NCBI GenBank assembly: GCA_964487525.1
Contig: CAZAQC010000020.1
Location: 1 to 11,931 of the forward strand
Source: UBA2177 sp964487525
Lineage (GTDB): Bacteria > Patescibacteriota > Dojkabacteria > SC72
DNA: 11,931 nucleotides
Direction of reading: 5' to 3'
Shown here: one piece after another, positions 1 to 7,704 of the stretch
Layout: each line of letters starts with the position of its first letter
Position numbering within the stretch: the stretch's first letter is position 1
Notes under the pieces: model-generated
The model's input: only the letters and a program-made list of their open reading frames with translations
Told to the model about the DNA's origin: nothing
The model's database searches: none
Program-made: the position numbers and the translations under genes

Positions 1-154
1 ATTTCTTCTTAATGTTTTCTAGATCTTTAAGAGGTATTAGATTCTTCTTATTCCAAGCTTCACAAACAGCAATCTCAACCTCTAACATCACTTTAAATCT
101 ATTTTCATCTTCCCATATCTCTTTTATTGGAGATAGTATGTATCTTTCTATCAT
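1..154 (-). CDS. purB: Adenylosuccinate lyase, N-terminal fragment (runs off left edge)
   Basis: This is a partial gene: only the first 51 codons are in the window. The translation starts MIERYILSPIKEIWEDENRF and continues with a VMLEVEIAVCEAW stretch, then LIPLKDLENIKKK. This is the characteristic start of PurB (MIERY, IW-ENRF, LEVEIA-CEAW, IP). PurB eliminates fumarate from adenylosuccinate to give AMP, and from SAICAR earlier in purine synthesis. The catalytic signature sequences lie beyond the window, so activity cannot be judged. The ATG follows the purA stop by 2 nt, which points to co-transcription and translational coupling. PurA makes adenylosuccinate and PurB cleaves it, so the order fits one pathway step after another. 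Identity rests on a short but distinctive stretch. Confidence 0.87.
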   Translation of the reverse strand, partial: MIERYILSPIKEIWEDENRFKVMLEVEIAVCEAWNKKNLIPLKDLENIKKK

Positions 155-156
155 AA

Positions 157-1554
157 TTAAATAAATAAGGTATCGTTTCTATCAGGTCCATAAGTAATCA
201 TAACAGGGGTAGTATTTGTATTAGATGATAGATATTCAACAAAAGATATAACTTCCTTTGGTAAATTACTATACCTCTTTATATCTTTAAATATATCCTT
301 ATTCCATTCCTTAAATTCTTTGTAAACAGGTTTGATTCCTAGCAACCATTCTTGATCAGGCCTATACTCAATCTTTTTTCCTTTTTTTTGATATTTCATA
401 CATACTTTAACTGGTCTATCATATACTATATCCATATGTGTGAAAACTAATTCCTCTATACCTCCAACTTCACAGAAATATTTCAACATAACCGCATCCA
501 TATACAAGATATCCCTAGGTCTACCAGTTGTAGTACCATATTCATGAGCATCATCACGAAGAACCCTAGCATACCTTTCCTCCATAGGAGTTGGAACTAT
601 CCTCTTACCAACACTAGATGTATATGTAGACTTTATAACCCCAAGCCTTCCTGATATATCATTTGCATCAATGATCCCTTCAGTGGAGTAGGTGATACCA
701 TCCAAAGCACAGTTTGATGCTGACACATCTGGATATATTCCCCAACGAATATCCAAACCGATAGCTTGTGCTTTTTCAAATATGAAGGGGGTATCAGATG
801 CCCAAGTCTTTCTTAGAAAATCATGAACATCACATATATATAATTTTAATATCTTTCTAGATTCTTCTAAATCTTTTAAGAACTTTTTACAACTACCAAC
901 TGTATACTCTCTCCCCTTGTACCTTTGTATCTTCATTTTCTTCATATCAAAACCCATACCACTTATCCAATCTGAATACCTAGTATAATGCTCTGTAAAT
1001 ATTTCTTTCCAATTCTTTTTTAACAAATCTCTCATTCTCAAAGGGAATCTGTATACAACATCACCATATGCAGGAGATATGCCTCTACCTGTTGCAGCCT
1101 GACTACCTAAAGATTTAGAACTTCTTTCTTTTAATACAGATTCAAATGCTCTATGGGTATCTAAACTTAATACTGCCATCTCATCAATCATTAATTTAGC
1201 AGGAAGTTCTTTTAATTCAAAAACCTCCTTTATCTCTGTTATCTCTTCTAATAGATCGCCTGGATGCATAACCATACCTTTTCCTAGAACAACATAACAC
1301 CCTTTATGAAGAATACCTGATCCAATTTGATGAAGACCAATCTTCTTACCATTCATTGATATTGTATGACCAGCATTTGCTCCTCCATTATCCTTATACA
1401 CAACAATGTGTTTAAATTTTTTTGTATTTAAAAAGTAATCAGATAACTCATCTGTAATCCTTCCTTTCCCTTCATCTCCGAATAGGGCACCTATGATAGC
1501 TACCGAGTTAGGTCTTCTTCCTTGCTTGTTTAATACCCTCTCAAAATTGGTCAT
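157..1554 (-). CDS. purA: Adenylosuccinate synthetase, divergent
   Basis: The product has 465 residues (usual family length about 430) and catalyses IMP + aspartate + GTP to adenylosuccinate in the cytoplasm. Visible motifs in order: GDEGKG at 26-31 with the catalytic Asp27; NAGHT at 60-64 with the catalytic His63; TGRGISPAY at 155-163; a Gln263-containing stretch; TTTGRPR at 341-347 (aspartate-binding loop); THMD at 372-375 (guanine-recognition TKxD motif with His for Lys); and GPDRNDT near the C-terminus. Two other family motifs are altered: FEGAQG reads FEKAQA, and the Arg of STRVG reads Ser. The Asp of GDEGKG is kept, which argues against the phage PurZ type. The ATG has no Shine-Dalgarno and follows nagZ by 38 nt. 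The gene leads directly into purB. Identity is firm; full catalytic efficiency is less certain. Confidence 0.92.
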   Translation of the reverse strand: MTNFERVLNKQGRRPNSVAIIGALFGDEGKGRITDELSDYFLNTKKFKHIVVYKDNGGANAGHTISMNGKKIGLHQIGSGILHKGCYVVLGKGMVMHPGDLLEEITEIKEVFELKELPAKLMIDEMAVLSLDTHRAFESVLKERSSKSLGSQAATGRGISPAYGDVVYRFPLRMRDLLKKNWKEIFTEHYTRYSDWISGMGFDMKKMKIQRYKGREYTVGSCKKFLKDLEESRKILKLYICDVHDFLRKTWASDTPFIFEKAQAIGLDIRWGIYPDVSASNCALDGITYSTEGIIDANDISGRLGVIKSTYTSSVGKRIVPTPMEERYARVLRDDAHEYGTTTGRPRDILYMDAVMLKYFCEVGGIEELVFTHMDIVYDRPVKVCMKYQKKGKKIEYRPDQEWLLGIKPVYKEFKEWNKDIFKDIKRYSNLPKEVISFVEYLSSNTNTTPVMITYGPDRNDTLFI

Positions 1555-1592
1555 TTATTTTATGAAAAAATTTAAATATCACACAAAAGAAA

Positions 1593-2678
1593 TTATTTTA
1601 AAGCGTATTTAGCATTTAAAATTCTTAAAACCTTCTCATTCATATATGATTCTTTAATCACACCATTTCTTGTAGCCTCTAATACTGCTGTGTACGCTTC
1701 TACTTGCTCCTCTGGGTTACCTGTATATATTAAGATATCATTTCCCACCAATATTGCATTAACTGCAGCCTCTTTGATAGGGTACTTATCATATATAGAT
1801 TTCATTTGCATATCATCAGTTATTATTAATCCCTCAAAAGACAATTTCTCTCTTAGAATATCATTTACAAATACTTTGGATACAGAACTAGGAGTGTCTG
1901 CATCCATATTAGGCAACAGTATATGGCTTGTTAGTACTCCATTACTACTTTCCAATATTTTTCTAAATTGATATATATATTCATCAAACCCATCAAAAGT
2001 AATATCAACTACAGGAAGAGTCTCATGAGAATCGGAGGAAGCATCATTATATCCAGGATAGTGTTTAACAATGGGTATAATACCAGCATCTTCATATCCC
2101 TGAATCATTGAAGAACTTAACCTTACGATATCCTCTTTTCCTCCTCTAAATACTCTCTTGTACAAAAATGATTCTTCATTAGTAATATAGTCAGAAACAG
2201 GTGAAAAATTCATATTAATACCTAACTCTTTAAGCTGTTTACCTCTCTTGTTTGCAATATCATATGCTTGTTGTTCTGTAGTGATATCATACTGAGCTGT
2301 ATTATCAAAATCTTCAAACAATATTCTTGATACCAAACCTCCCTCTTGGTCGATACTAATAAAGAGAGGATTATTGGACATTGACTGTAATCTATCAGTC
2401 AGTATTTTCATTTGATCCTTATTCTCAATATTGTATGACAGAAGTATTACTCCCCCAATATATCTTTCATTAAGCATTCTTGAAATATAGTAATCTGGTT
2501 CTGTTCCCCAAAATCCGAATATGAAAAGTTGTCCAATCTTTTCCTCTAAAGACATGTTATCTAATATTTCTTGAGTATTTACTTTTTTTATAGAGGAGCG
2601 GAGAGTATGTGTAAGTATGAACGTAGAAAGAAAGAGTACAATTAGAACTAATAATAATTTTGATATCTTACCTTTCAC
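1593..2678 (-). CDS. nagZ: GH3 beta-N-acetylhexosaminidase, membrane-anchored (NagZ-like)
   Basis: The 361-residue product is a glycoside hydrolase family 3 beta-N-acetylglucosaminidase, expected to remove GlcNAc from peptidoglycan fragments. Residues 7-24 form one hydrophobic segment after MKGKISK, with no clear lipobox, so it looks like a signal anchor that leaves the enzyme outside the membrane. Family motifs: IDQEGG (109-114), KHYPG (205-209), the catalytic Asp-Ser-His (216-218) and the nucleophile in ITDDM (Asp288). The usual KHFPGHG reads KHYPGYN, so the second His is Tyr. There is a single catalytic domain and no C-terminal sandwich domain, as in NagZ. It starts at GTG, 15 nt after murE, with an exact TATAAT 6 nt upstream, so it may have its own leaderless transcript. 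Its place behind three mur genes fits wall turnover. NagZ is the best fit within GH3, but the substrate is inferred. Confidence 0.85.
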   Translation of the reverse strand: MKGKISKLLLVLIVLFLSTFILTHTLRSSIKKVNTQEILDNMSLEEKIGQLFIFGFWGTEPDYYISRMLNERYIGGVILLSYNIENKDQMKILTDRLQSMSNNPLFISIDQEGGLVSRILFEDFDNTAQYDITTEQQAYDIANKRGKQLKELGINMNFSPVSDYITNEESFLYKRVFRGGKEDIVRLSSSMIQGYEDAGIIPIVKHYPGYNDASSDSHETLPVVDITFDGFDEYIYQFRKILESSNGVLTSHILLPNMDADTPSSVSKVFVNDILREKLSFEGLIITDDMQMKSIYDKYPIKEAAVNAILVGNDILIYTGNPEEQVEAYTAVLEATRNGVIKESYMNEKVLRILNAKYALK

Positions 2679-2684
2679 AATTGT

Positions 2685-2690
2685 ATTATA
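2685..2690 (-). promoter_or_regulatory. -10 box 6 nt before nagZ
   Basis: An exact TATAAT on the minus strand lies in the 15-nt gap after murE, 6 nt before the GTG of nagZ. A TTAAAA (2708-2713, 4/6 to TTGACA) sits 17 nt upstream, inside the murE 3' end. This would give a leaderless nagZ transcript within the mur operon. Confidence 0.5.
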
Positions 2691-2693
2691 TAA

Positions 2694-4280
2694 CTATTTC
2701 AATAAGTTTTTAACCTCTTTTATATCATTCCACGGATATTCTATCTGCCCGAAACACAATGATTCTTCATGTGCTTTCCCAGTTATTATTACTACATCTC
2801 CTTCCTCAGCTAATTCCAATCCTTTGATTATTGCATCTCTTCTAACCTGTACATTCTTATCCATATAGTCAAATCTAAATAGTTTTGCATTTTTGTTTTC
2901 TCCTTCATTCCAACCTTTCTCTATTTGATCATTAATATCTTTCAAGTCTTCAAATCTTGGATCCTCTGCAGTAAGAATAGTTACATCACTTAATTCATTA
3001 GATATTCTACCCATCTCTGGTCTTTTGTAGAAATCCCTTCTACCTGCACAACCAAAAACATGTATTAATTTACCATTCCCTTTTATTAACAATCTTGAAG
3101 ATTTCAAAACTTTTTCTACTGCATTAGCTGTATGAGCATAATCAACAATTACAGTAAATGGTTCATTTTGTATTACTTCCATTCTTCCTGTAACAGTTTT
3201 AAATGAGGAGATATTCTCAATCATTTTCGCAATATTTAAATTTTCTTCTTTACAGATAGCTAGTGCACAAAGAAAATTGCTAACATTGTAACTTCCAAGC
3301 AAAGGTAATGTAACATCATACTTGTCATTCTCTTTTGTTAATTCAAACAAAATTTTATCAACCTCTTCCTTAAGGTTATTTGCTCTAAAATCACTTTCCT
3401 TTAATGTACTGTATGTAATAGGGGATGATACTAATTTAGAAAGAACATCGTATGATCTATCGTCAAAATTCAAAACAACATTACCATTTTCTTTTAAATG
3501 TTTTGTAATTAAAAATGATTTAACATTACAGTAGTTATCCCAATCACCATGATAGTCTAAATGCTCAGATGTAACATTTGTATATCCAACAGAATCAAAC
3601 TTAAGTCCAGCTAATCTTCCCTGTTCTAAACCATGTGATGTGGCCTCTATTATTATATGTGTGCATTTTTCATTCTCTATCCTTTTTATTAATTCATATA
3701 CTTCCTGTGAGGATGGAGTTGTGGTATGCAATCCTGTATCAATTTTTTCATTTCCAATATATGCAGCTACTGTACTAATTAAAGCTGGTTTAAAGCCTGC
3801 CTCCTTAAGAAGATGGTATATCATGTAACAAGTTGTTGTCTTACCATCTGTACCCGTTATTCCAATATATCTCATTTTATTAGTATCTATTTCAAACAGG
3901 GGACCAATGTTTGAATCTTTGAAAGCCTTTATTTCTCTCTCATCCATATTTCCACTCTCATATTTATCAATAATTTGGTGATAGAAATGACCTAATTCTG
4001 AAAATTTTGTATCACCATTATCTACTCTTAATTTCTCTTGAAGTTCTTTTGGAAGATCATTGGAGTATATGTACATATCACAATCAAGTCTTTCGCCATC
4101 TTTAGGATTGGAGTAATTAATTTTTATACCAAGTTCCTCTAATTCTTTTGTTCTTTCACTTTCTTTAATGTCATATCCTTCTATCTCTATATCCAACAGA
4201 TGAAGGAATTTTACTATGTAGTAAGCTCCTCTTCCACCAATACCAAGTATTATGATTTTTTTTATATCATCAAATTCCAC
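2694..4280 (-). CDS. murE: MurE-type Mur ligase with a MurC/MurD-like N-terminal domain
   Basis: The 528-residue product has a Mur ligase core of MurE type: P-loop GTDGKTTT (143-150), TTPSS (187-191), EATSHGL (212-218), TSEHLDYHG (237-245), a likely carbamylated Lys254, GRMEV (365-369), VDYAHT (379-384), EDPR (439-442) and GKAHE (501-505). It should add the third amino acid to UDP-MurNAc-L-Ala-D-Glu. EDPR replaces the DNPR of meso-diaminopimelate enzymes, and GKAHE replaces GKGHE, so Lys or diaminopimelate cannot be decided. Residues 8-75 do not look like the MurE uridine-binding domain. They carry GIGGRG (13-18) followed by GYDIKES and IYSNDLP, like the Rossmann-type first domain of MurC/MurD. 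About 45 charged linker residues join the two parts. The start is GTG, 3 nt after murC. The N-terminal assignment is from motif pattern only. Confidence 0.88.
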   Translation of the reverse strand: MEFDDIKKIIILGIGGRGAYYIVKFLHLLDIEIEGYDIKESERTKELEELGIKINYSNPKDGERLDCDMYIYSNDLPKELQEKLRVDNGDTKFSELGHFYHQIIDKYESGNMDEREIKAFKDSNIGPLFEIDTNKMRYIGITGTDGKTTTCYMIYHLLKEAGFKPALISTVAAYIGNEKIDTGLHTTTPSSQEVYELIKRIENEKCTHIIIEATSHGLEQGRLAGLKFDSVGYTNVTSEHLDYHGDWDNYCNVKSFLITKHLKENGNVVLNFDDRSYDVLSKLVSSPITYSTLKESDFRANNLKEEVDKILFELTKENDKYDVTLPLLGSYNVSNFLCALAICKEENLNIAKMIENISSFKTVTGRMEVIQNEPFTVIVDYAHTANAVEKVLKSSRLLIKGNGKLIHVFGCAGRRDFYKRPEMGRISNELSDVTILTAEDPRFEDLKDINDQIEKGWNEGENKNAKLFRFDYMDKNVQVRRDAIIKGLELAEEGDVVIITGKAHEESLCFGQIEYPWNDIKEVKNLLK

Positions 4281-4283
4281 GTC

Positions 4284-5609
4284 TTATTTCTTTAAATTTA
4301 TTATTGGAAGAATTTTGTACAAATCTCCAGCACTAGCTAAAACACAGATATATTCATCTGTATATTTAGGATCTAAAAGTAGCTTGGCAGTATTTTCTAT
4401 ACCATTTGTATATAATATTTCCTTCTGTTCATTTTTACTTTTTAGAAAATCAACAAATCCTTGATCTGTTATTAATTCCTTATACCTTCTTTCTTCTCTT
4501 GTAGGTGCAAAAATATTTGGGATATATACAACATCTGCATCAACTATACTCATAGCAAACTGATCTTTAAAGGAGTATGTTCTTTCATAGCTATGTGGTT
4601 GCCACACAAACAAAACTTTTTTATCAGGAAAAGTTTCTTTAGTAGCACGAAGACATGCTTTAACCTTGGTAGGATTATGTGCATAATCTAAATATACTGG
4701 CATACCATTTTCTGTACTTCCTTTGAATTCAAACCTTGAAGAAACTCCTGGGAAATCTTCTATGTCTACTTTAATATCTAGAACCTTAGCTACACCACAA
4801 ACCTTTAATATATTCTCTTTGTTGTATTCTCCTTTTAAGCCTCCTGTGACATCAGTATATTCATCTTTGATTTTAGAAACATCCAAGATATCAATACTTG
4901 AGTTATTTACTTTCTTTAATACATCTTTGATATTTGTAGATGATTCATCTACTACAATAGCTTTCTGTGTATTTGATACAAATTCAACAAAGGCATCCTT
5001 ATACTGTTCAAGTGATTTGTAAAAGTCTGTATGATCAAGCTCTACATTTGTTATTACTGAGATATATGGGGTAGGGGCTCTATCAAGAAATTGTTTTTTA
5101 TATTCACATGCTTCTATGACTAGATATTCACTGTTCTGATTAAAATTCCATGATTTTTCAATATCCAATATATGATCTCCTATTATGAAATTTGGTAACT
5201 CTTTAAATCCCTTATACAAGAGCCATACTGTAAGAGCACTAGTGGTTGTTTTACCATGGGTACCTGCTATAGCTATAACCTTAAAGTCTCCACCTATTAT
5301 TCCTGTTAGTTTAGCTAGATTAATTGTAGGTATATTTTTCTTTTCAGCTTGTTCACATTCAGGATTTCCTGGTACTGGACCTGTAGGATATACAACTAAA
5401 TCTAAATCATCAGTAATATATTTCCCATTATGACCTCCTTCATACAATACACCTCTCTCTCTCCATCTCTTAGCATCTTCTGAGCCTTGATTTATCTCAG
5501 AGGCAGTAACTGTAACTCCTTTTTCAATGAGATAGTTAGCACAGAAACTATTAAAGGCTGAGGTTATACCTATGAAATGAACCTTTTTCAAACTTTTAAT
5601 ATCAATCAT
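4284..5609 (-). CDS. murC: UDP-N-acetylmuramate--L-alanine ligase
   Basis: The 441-residue product is a Mur ligase that adds L-Ala to UDP-MurNAc, the first step of the stem peptide. Motifs: GTHGKTTT (116-123, the MurC form of the P-loop), EACEY (166-170, also common in Firmicutes MurC), TNVELDHTDFY (187-197), SSRFEF (290-295), LDYAHNPT (307-314) and WQPHSYERT (336-344). The N-terminal domain keeps the EGGHN and DLVVYPTG segments, but the usual glycine-rich GIGGxGM loop reads GITSAFNSF, so the UDP-binding turn is altered. DYAHHPTE reads DYAHNPTK. Mpl-type muropeptide ligase is a less likely alternative. The ATG follows murD by 4 nt. A TAAAAT hexamer 6 nt upstream overlaps the murD stop. Confidence 0.9.
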   Translation of the reverse strand: MIDIKSLKKVHFIGITSAFNSFCANYLIEKGVTVTASEINQGSEDAKRWRERGVLYEGGHNGKYITDDLDLVVYPTGPVPGNPECEQAEKKNIPTINLAKLTGIIGGDFKVIAIAGTHGKTTTSALTVWLLYKGFKELPNFIIGDHILDIEKSWNFNQNSEYLVIEACEYKKQFLDRAPTPYISVITNVELDHTDFYKSLEQYKDAFVEFVSNTQKAIVVDESSTNIKDVLKKVNNSSIDILDVSKIKDEYTDVTGGLKGEYNKENILKVCGVAKVLDIKVDIEDFPGVSSRFEFKGSTENGMPVYLDYAHNPTKVKACLRATKETFPDKKVLFVWQPHSYERTYSFKDQFAMSIVDADVVYIPNIFAPTREERRYKELITDQGFVDFLKSKNEQKEILYTNGIENTAKLLLDPKYTDEYICVLASAGDLYKILPIINLKK

Positions 5610-5613
5610 AAAT

Positions 5614-6993
5614 CTATTTTAATAAATTTACATACTTAACATACTTATCACCTCTATCAAACTCATTAAGAAACATATTAAAGCTAGATGCACCAGGACA
5701 TAGTATAACCATGTCTCCTGATTCAGCTATATCATATGCCTTTTTAATAGCTTCATTAAAATCATCATAATATTTATACACTTCAGGAAATTCTTTCATA
5801 CATTCATAAACTTTTTCAGATGCTGTACCATCAAGCAATACCAATCCCTTTAGGTACTTCTTCATATCTTTTACGACTTTTGTATAGTCTAATCCTTTAT
5901 CTACACCTCCAGCAATCATTACTATCTTACCCTTATTCTTTTCTCCAAATGTCTCAAACATTGCATTTATAGCTTCTACTGATGTTGCGGTAGTATCATT
6001 GTAAAATTTTATACCATTTAGTTCTCTTACCAACTCCTGTCTTCCATGTACTCCTTTAAATTCTTTTAATACTTCTAAAATCATCTCATTATCAATACCA
6101 TATATCCTTGCTGTAGCTACAGCACAAAGTATATTGTACCTATTATGTCTACCTTGAAGAATTAATTCGTCTATCTTGAATATCTTTTTGTTGTTTTCAA
6201 AAATCTCCATTTCATCATTCATATAATAGGTTGAAGACGGATCAAGAAGTGAATATGTTATTACTTTTGATTTAGAATCATTTACAAATTCTTTAGTAAT
6301 ATAATTATCAATATTTAAAACAAGATAATCATCACTCTTCTGATATTTATATATATTCTTCTTTGCATTAATGTATTCATCCATTGATCCATGCCAATCT
6401 TGATGGTCTGTGTATATATTGGTCATCACTGCAACATGAGGAGATACCTTACCATTTCCCATTTCATCAAGATGGAAGCTAGAGAGTTCTAATACAGCAA
6501 TATCTTCTGATGTAAGGTTATCTAATTCTCGAACAGCACTTTTACCAATATTTCCTCCTAAGAATACCTTTTCTCCATATTTTTTTTTTAGAAATTCATA
6601 TATTAGTGTTGTTGTGGTAGATTTACCTCTTGTACCTGTAATACCAATAATTGGGCAAGAAGCGTTTTTGTGAAAAAAACTCATTTCCATCTCTATCTGT
6701 TTACCAGCATCTTTAGCTATTTTAATATATTCATTATTTGGTTTAACAGCTGGATTACGAATTACAATATCATTTTCTAGGAAATCATCTTTTATTTGCC
6801 CTCCCAAATGAAGAATTAATTTGTCTCTGTATTTTTCTAATTTTTTTAAAGGCTCACTTAACTGCTCTTCTGTTTTTCCATCTGTAATAGTCACTAAGGC
6901 TCCATGTTTAAGAAAGTATTCGACCATACCCAGTCCTCCATCATTAAATCCTAAACCAAATACCAATACCTTTTTATTTTCAAATGATTGCAT
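5614..6993 (-). CDS. murD: UDP-N-acetylmuramoyl-L-alanine--D-glutamate ligase
   Basis: The 459-residue product has the three-domain MurD layout and normal length; it adds D-Glu to UDP-MurNAc-L-Ala in the cytoplasm. The N-terminal Rossmann-like domain shows VFGLGFNDGGLG and IRNPAV (78-83). The central ATPase domain has the P-loop GTRGKST (120-126), LELSSFHLD (168-176), TNIYTDHQDWH (191-201) and a likely carbamylated Lys211. The C-terminal domain starts at HGRQE (316-320) and has NDTTATS (332-338), AGGVDKGLDY (361-370) and CPGASSF (432-438), all MurD hallmarks. It is the first mur gene of the run murD-murC-murE and overlaps none of its neighbours. The ATG is 44 nt after the nuclease-like gene. 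A TATATT hexamer 5 nt before the ATG may be a -10 box. Confidence 0.95.
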   Translation of the reverse strand: MQSFENKKVLVFGLGFNDGGLGMVEYFLKHGALVTITDGKTEEQLSEPLKKLEKYRDKLILHLGGQIKDDFLENDIVIRNPAVKPNNEYIKIAKDAGKQIEMEMSFFHKNASCPIIGITGTRGKSTTTTLIYEFLKKKYGEKVFLGGNIGKSAVRELDNLTSEDIAVLELSSFHLDEMGNGKVSPHVAVMTNIYTDHQDWHGSMDEYINAKKNIYKYQKSDDYLVLNIDNYITKEFVNDSKSKVITYSLLDPSSTYYMNDEMEIFENNKKIFKIDELILQGRHNRYNILCAVATARIYGIDNEMILEVLKEFKGVHGRQELVRELNGIKFYNDTTATSVEAINAMFETFGEKNKGKIVMIAGGVDKGLDYTKVVKDMKKYLKGLVLLDGTASEKVYECMKEFPEVYKYYDDFNEAIKKAYDIAESGDMVILCPGASSFNMFLNEFDRGDKYVKYVNLLK

Positions 6994-6998
6994 AAGAT

Positions 6999-7004
6999 AA
7001 TATA
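6999..7004 (-). promoter_or_regulatory. Possible -10 box 5 nt before murD
   Basis: TATATT on the minus strand (5/6 to TATAAT) lies 5 nt before the murD ATG, in the 44-nt gap. A TGGAAA (7022-7027, 4/6 to TTGACA) is 17 nt upstream. It could be the promoter of the mur-nagZ-pur run. Confidence 0.35.
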
Positions 7005-7037
7005 CTAAGAAAAAGGAAAGTTTTCCATAGTGAGAAA

Positions 7038-7547
7038 CTAAAATAACTTATTACAGCAATACCTTCTTATATTTTCCATCTGTTCTCTATACAGAACAAC
7101 AGAAGGAATACCGGATAGATTTAAATTCTCTTTTTGTCTATTCTTTCTATTCTTGCTTGCTTTCATTTGTTCCTTTTTTCTATTTTTTCTTGCCTTTCTT
7201 TGTCCTCCTTCTTGTTTTTTCTCTTTTTGCATATATGCCAATGTTATTTCAACTAATTTTCCATTACAAGATCTAGGATTGTATACAAAGAAATCTGGGA
7301 TACTATCACAAAGTTCTATCTCTGGTTCTCTGTATACGATCATACCTTTACTTAAGAGAAGCTTCGCAAATTGTCTTTCCTCATAATTCATTTCACATTT
7401 ACGACTATCTAGCTCTTCTTCATTTAAAGGTAAGGGCAATATTAAATTGGGATATTGTTCGTTAATTAAGTTCTCAAGTTGAAGAATATCTTCTATAACA
7501 AATACTGTTTTTTCTTGTGTACCTATTTCTAATTCATTCTCTAGCAT
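7038..7547 (-). CDS. Uncharacterised protein with PD-(D/E)xK nuclease-like core and a basic repeat insert
   Basis: This 169-residue protein is not assigned to a known family. Residues 54-105 follow the restriction-endonuclease-like pattern: a helix with Glu57 (YEERQFAKLLLSKG), a strand ending at Pro84-Asp85 (IPDFFV), and a strand with Glu100-x-Thr102 (KLVEITL) where ExK would be usual. After a basic insert, SGIPSVVLYREQ (145-156) looks like the last core strand, and a helix follows. The insert (about 107-141) has 16 Lys/Arg in 35 residues and holds two 11-residue tandem units. The missing Lys may mean an inactive or RNA/DNA-binding relative. The gene reads into murD 44 nt downstream, but nothing in it suggests a wall function. 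ATG start; no Shine-Dalgarno. The nuclease-fold idea is inference from spacing and motifs. Confidence 0.6.
   Translation of the reverse strand: MLENELEIGTQEKTVFVIEDILQLENLINEQYPNLILPLPLNEEELDSRKCEMNYEERQFAKLLLSKGMIVYREPEIELCDSIPDFFVYNPRSCNGKLVEITLAYMQKEKKQEGGQRKARKNRKKEQMKASKNRKNRQKENLNLSGIPSVVLYREQMENIRRYCCNKLF
7131..7196 (-). repeat. Two-copy 33-nt tandem repeat inside the nuclease-like gene
   Basis: Residues 118-128 and 129-139 of the protein follow the pattern K-A-x-K-N-R-K-x-x-Q-x twice. The two DNA units (7131-7163 and 7164-7196) agree at 24 of 33 positions by eye. The unit encodes the basic insert of the protein and looks like an in-frame duplication. Confidence 0.6.
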
Positions 7548-7704
7548 AAGTATTATTTTTATCTAGTATTTGACGCTATTGAAAAAGCTACATTAGAAAT
7601 TTTGAAAGGTCAAGTCAATATTTAAAAAACAAAGATATTATTACAGAAGCTACATAAAACACTTAATTACAAAAGTCTAATAATATTTCGAATACCTATA
7701 TCAC
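7548..7704. other. 157-nt intergenic region, largely unexplained
   Basis: This gap lies between two minus-strand genes and is the longest non-coding stretch in the window. I see no convincing terminator (no stable stem followed by a T-run) and no small ORF. It contains TTGACT/TTGACC-like sequences on the minus strand (7608-7618) without a good -10 at the right spacing, and an imperfect direct repeat. A promoter for the nuclease-like gene probably lies here but cannot be placed. Confidence 0.5.
7578..7655 (-). repeat. Imperfect 16-nt direct repeat pair
   Basis: On the minus strand, ATGTAGCTTCTGTAAT (7640-7655) and ATGTAGCTTTTTCAAT (7578-7593) match at 13 of 16 positions and are spaced 62 nt apart, upstream of the nuclease-like gene. 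They could be paired regulator sites or chance in AT-rich DNA. Confidence 0.3.

Noticed and set aside
157..1554. PurZ-type synthetase (phage 2-aminoadenine pathway) instead of PurA
   Set aside because: PurZ has lost the catalytic Asp of the GDEGKG motif; here Asp27 is present, and the gene adjoins purB.
1690..1971. Plus-strand open frames opposite nagZ and the mur, sigma and sortase genes
   Set aside because: They lie antisense within genes with strong protein-family matches and encode no recognisable motif.
7013..7027. Terminator after the nuclease-like gene (GGAAAACTTTCC then T-rich run on the minus strand)
   Set aside because: The stem is only 4 bp with a 4-nt loop, too weak to claim, and would separate genes that look co-transcribed.
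7081..7098. Inverted repeat TGTTCT-6 nt-AGAACA as an operator
   Set aside because: It lies near the 3' end of the nuclease-like gene, has 6-bp arms and no promoter next to it; likely chance.
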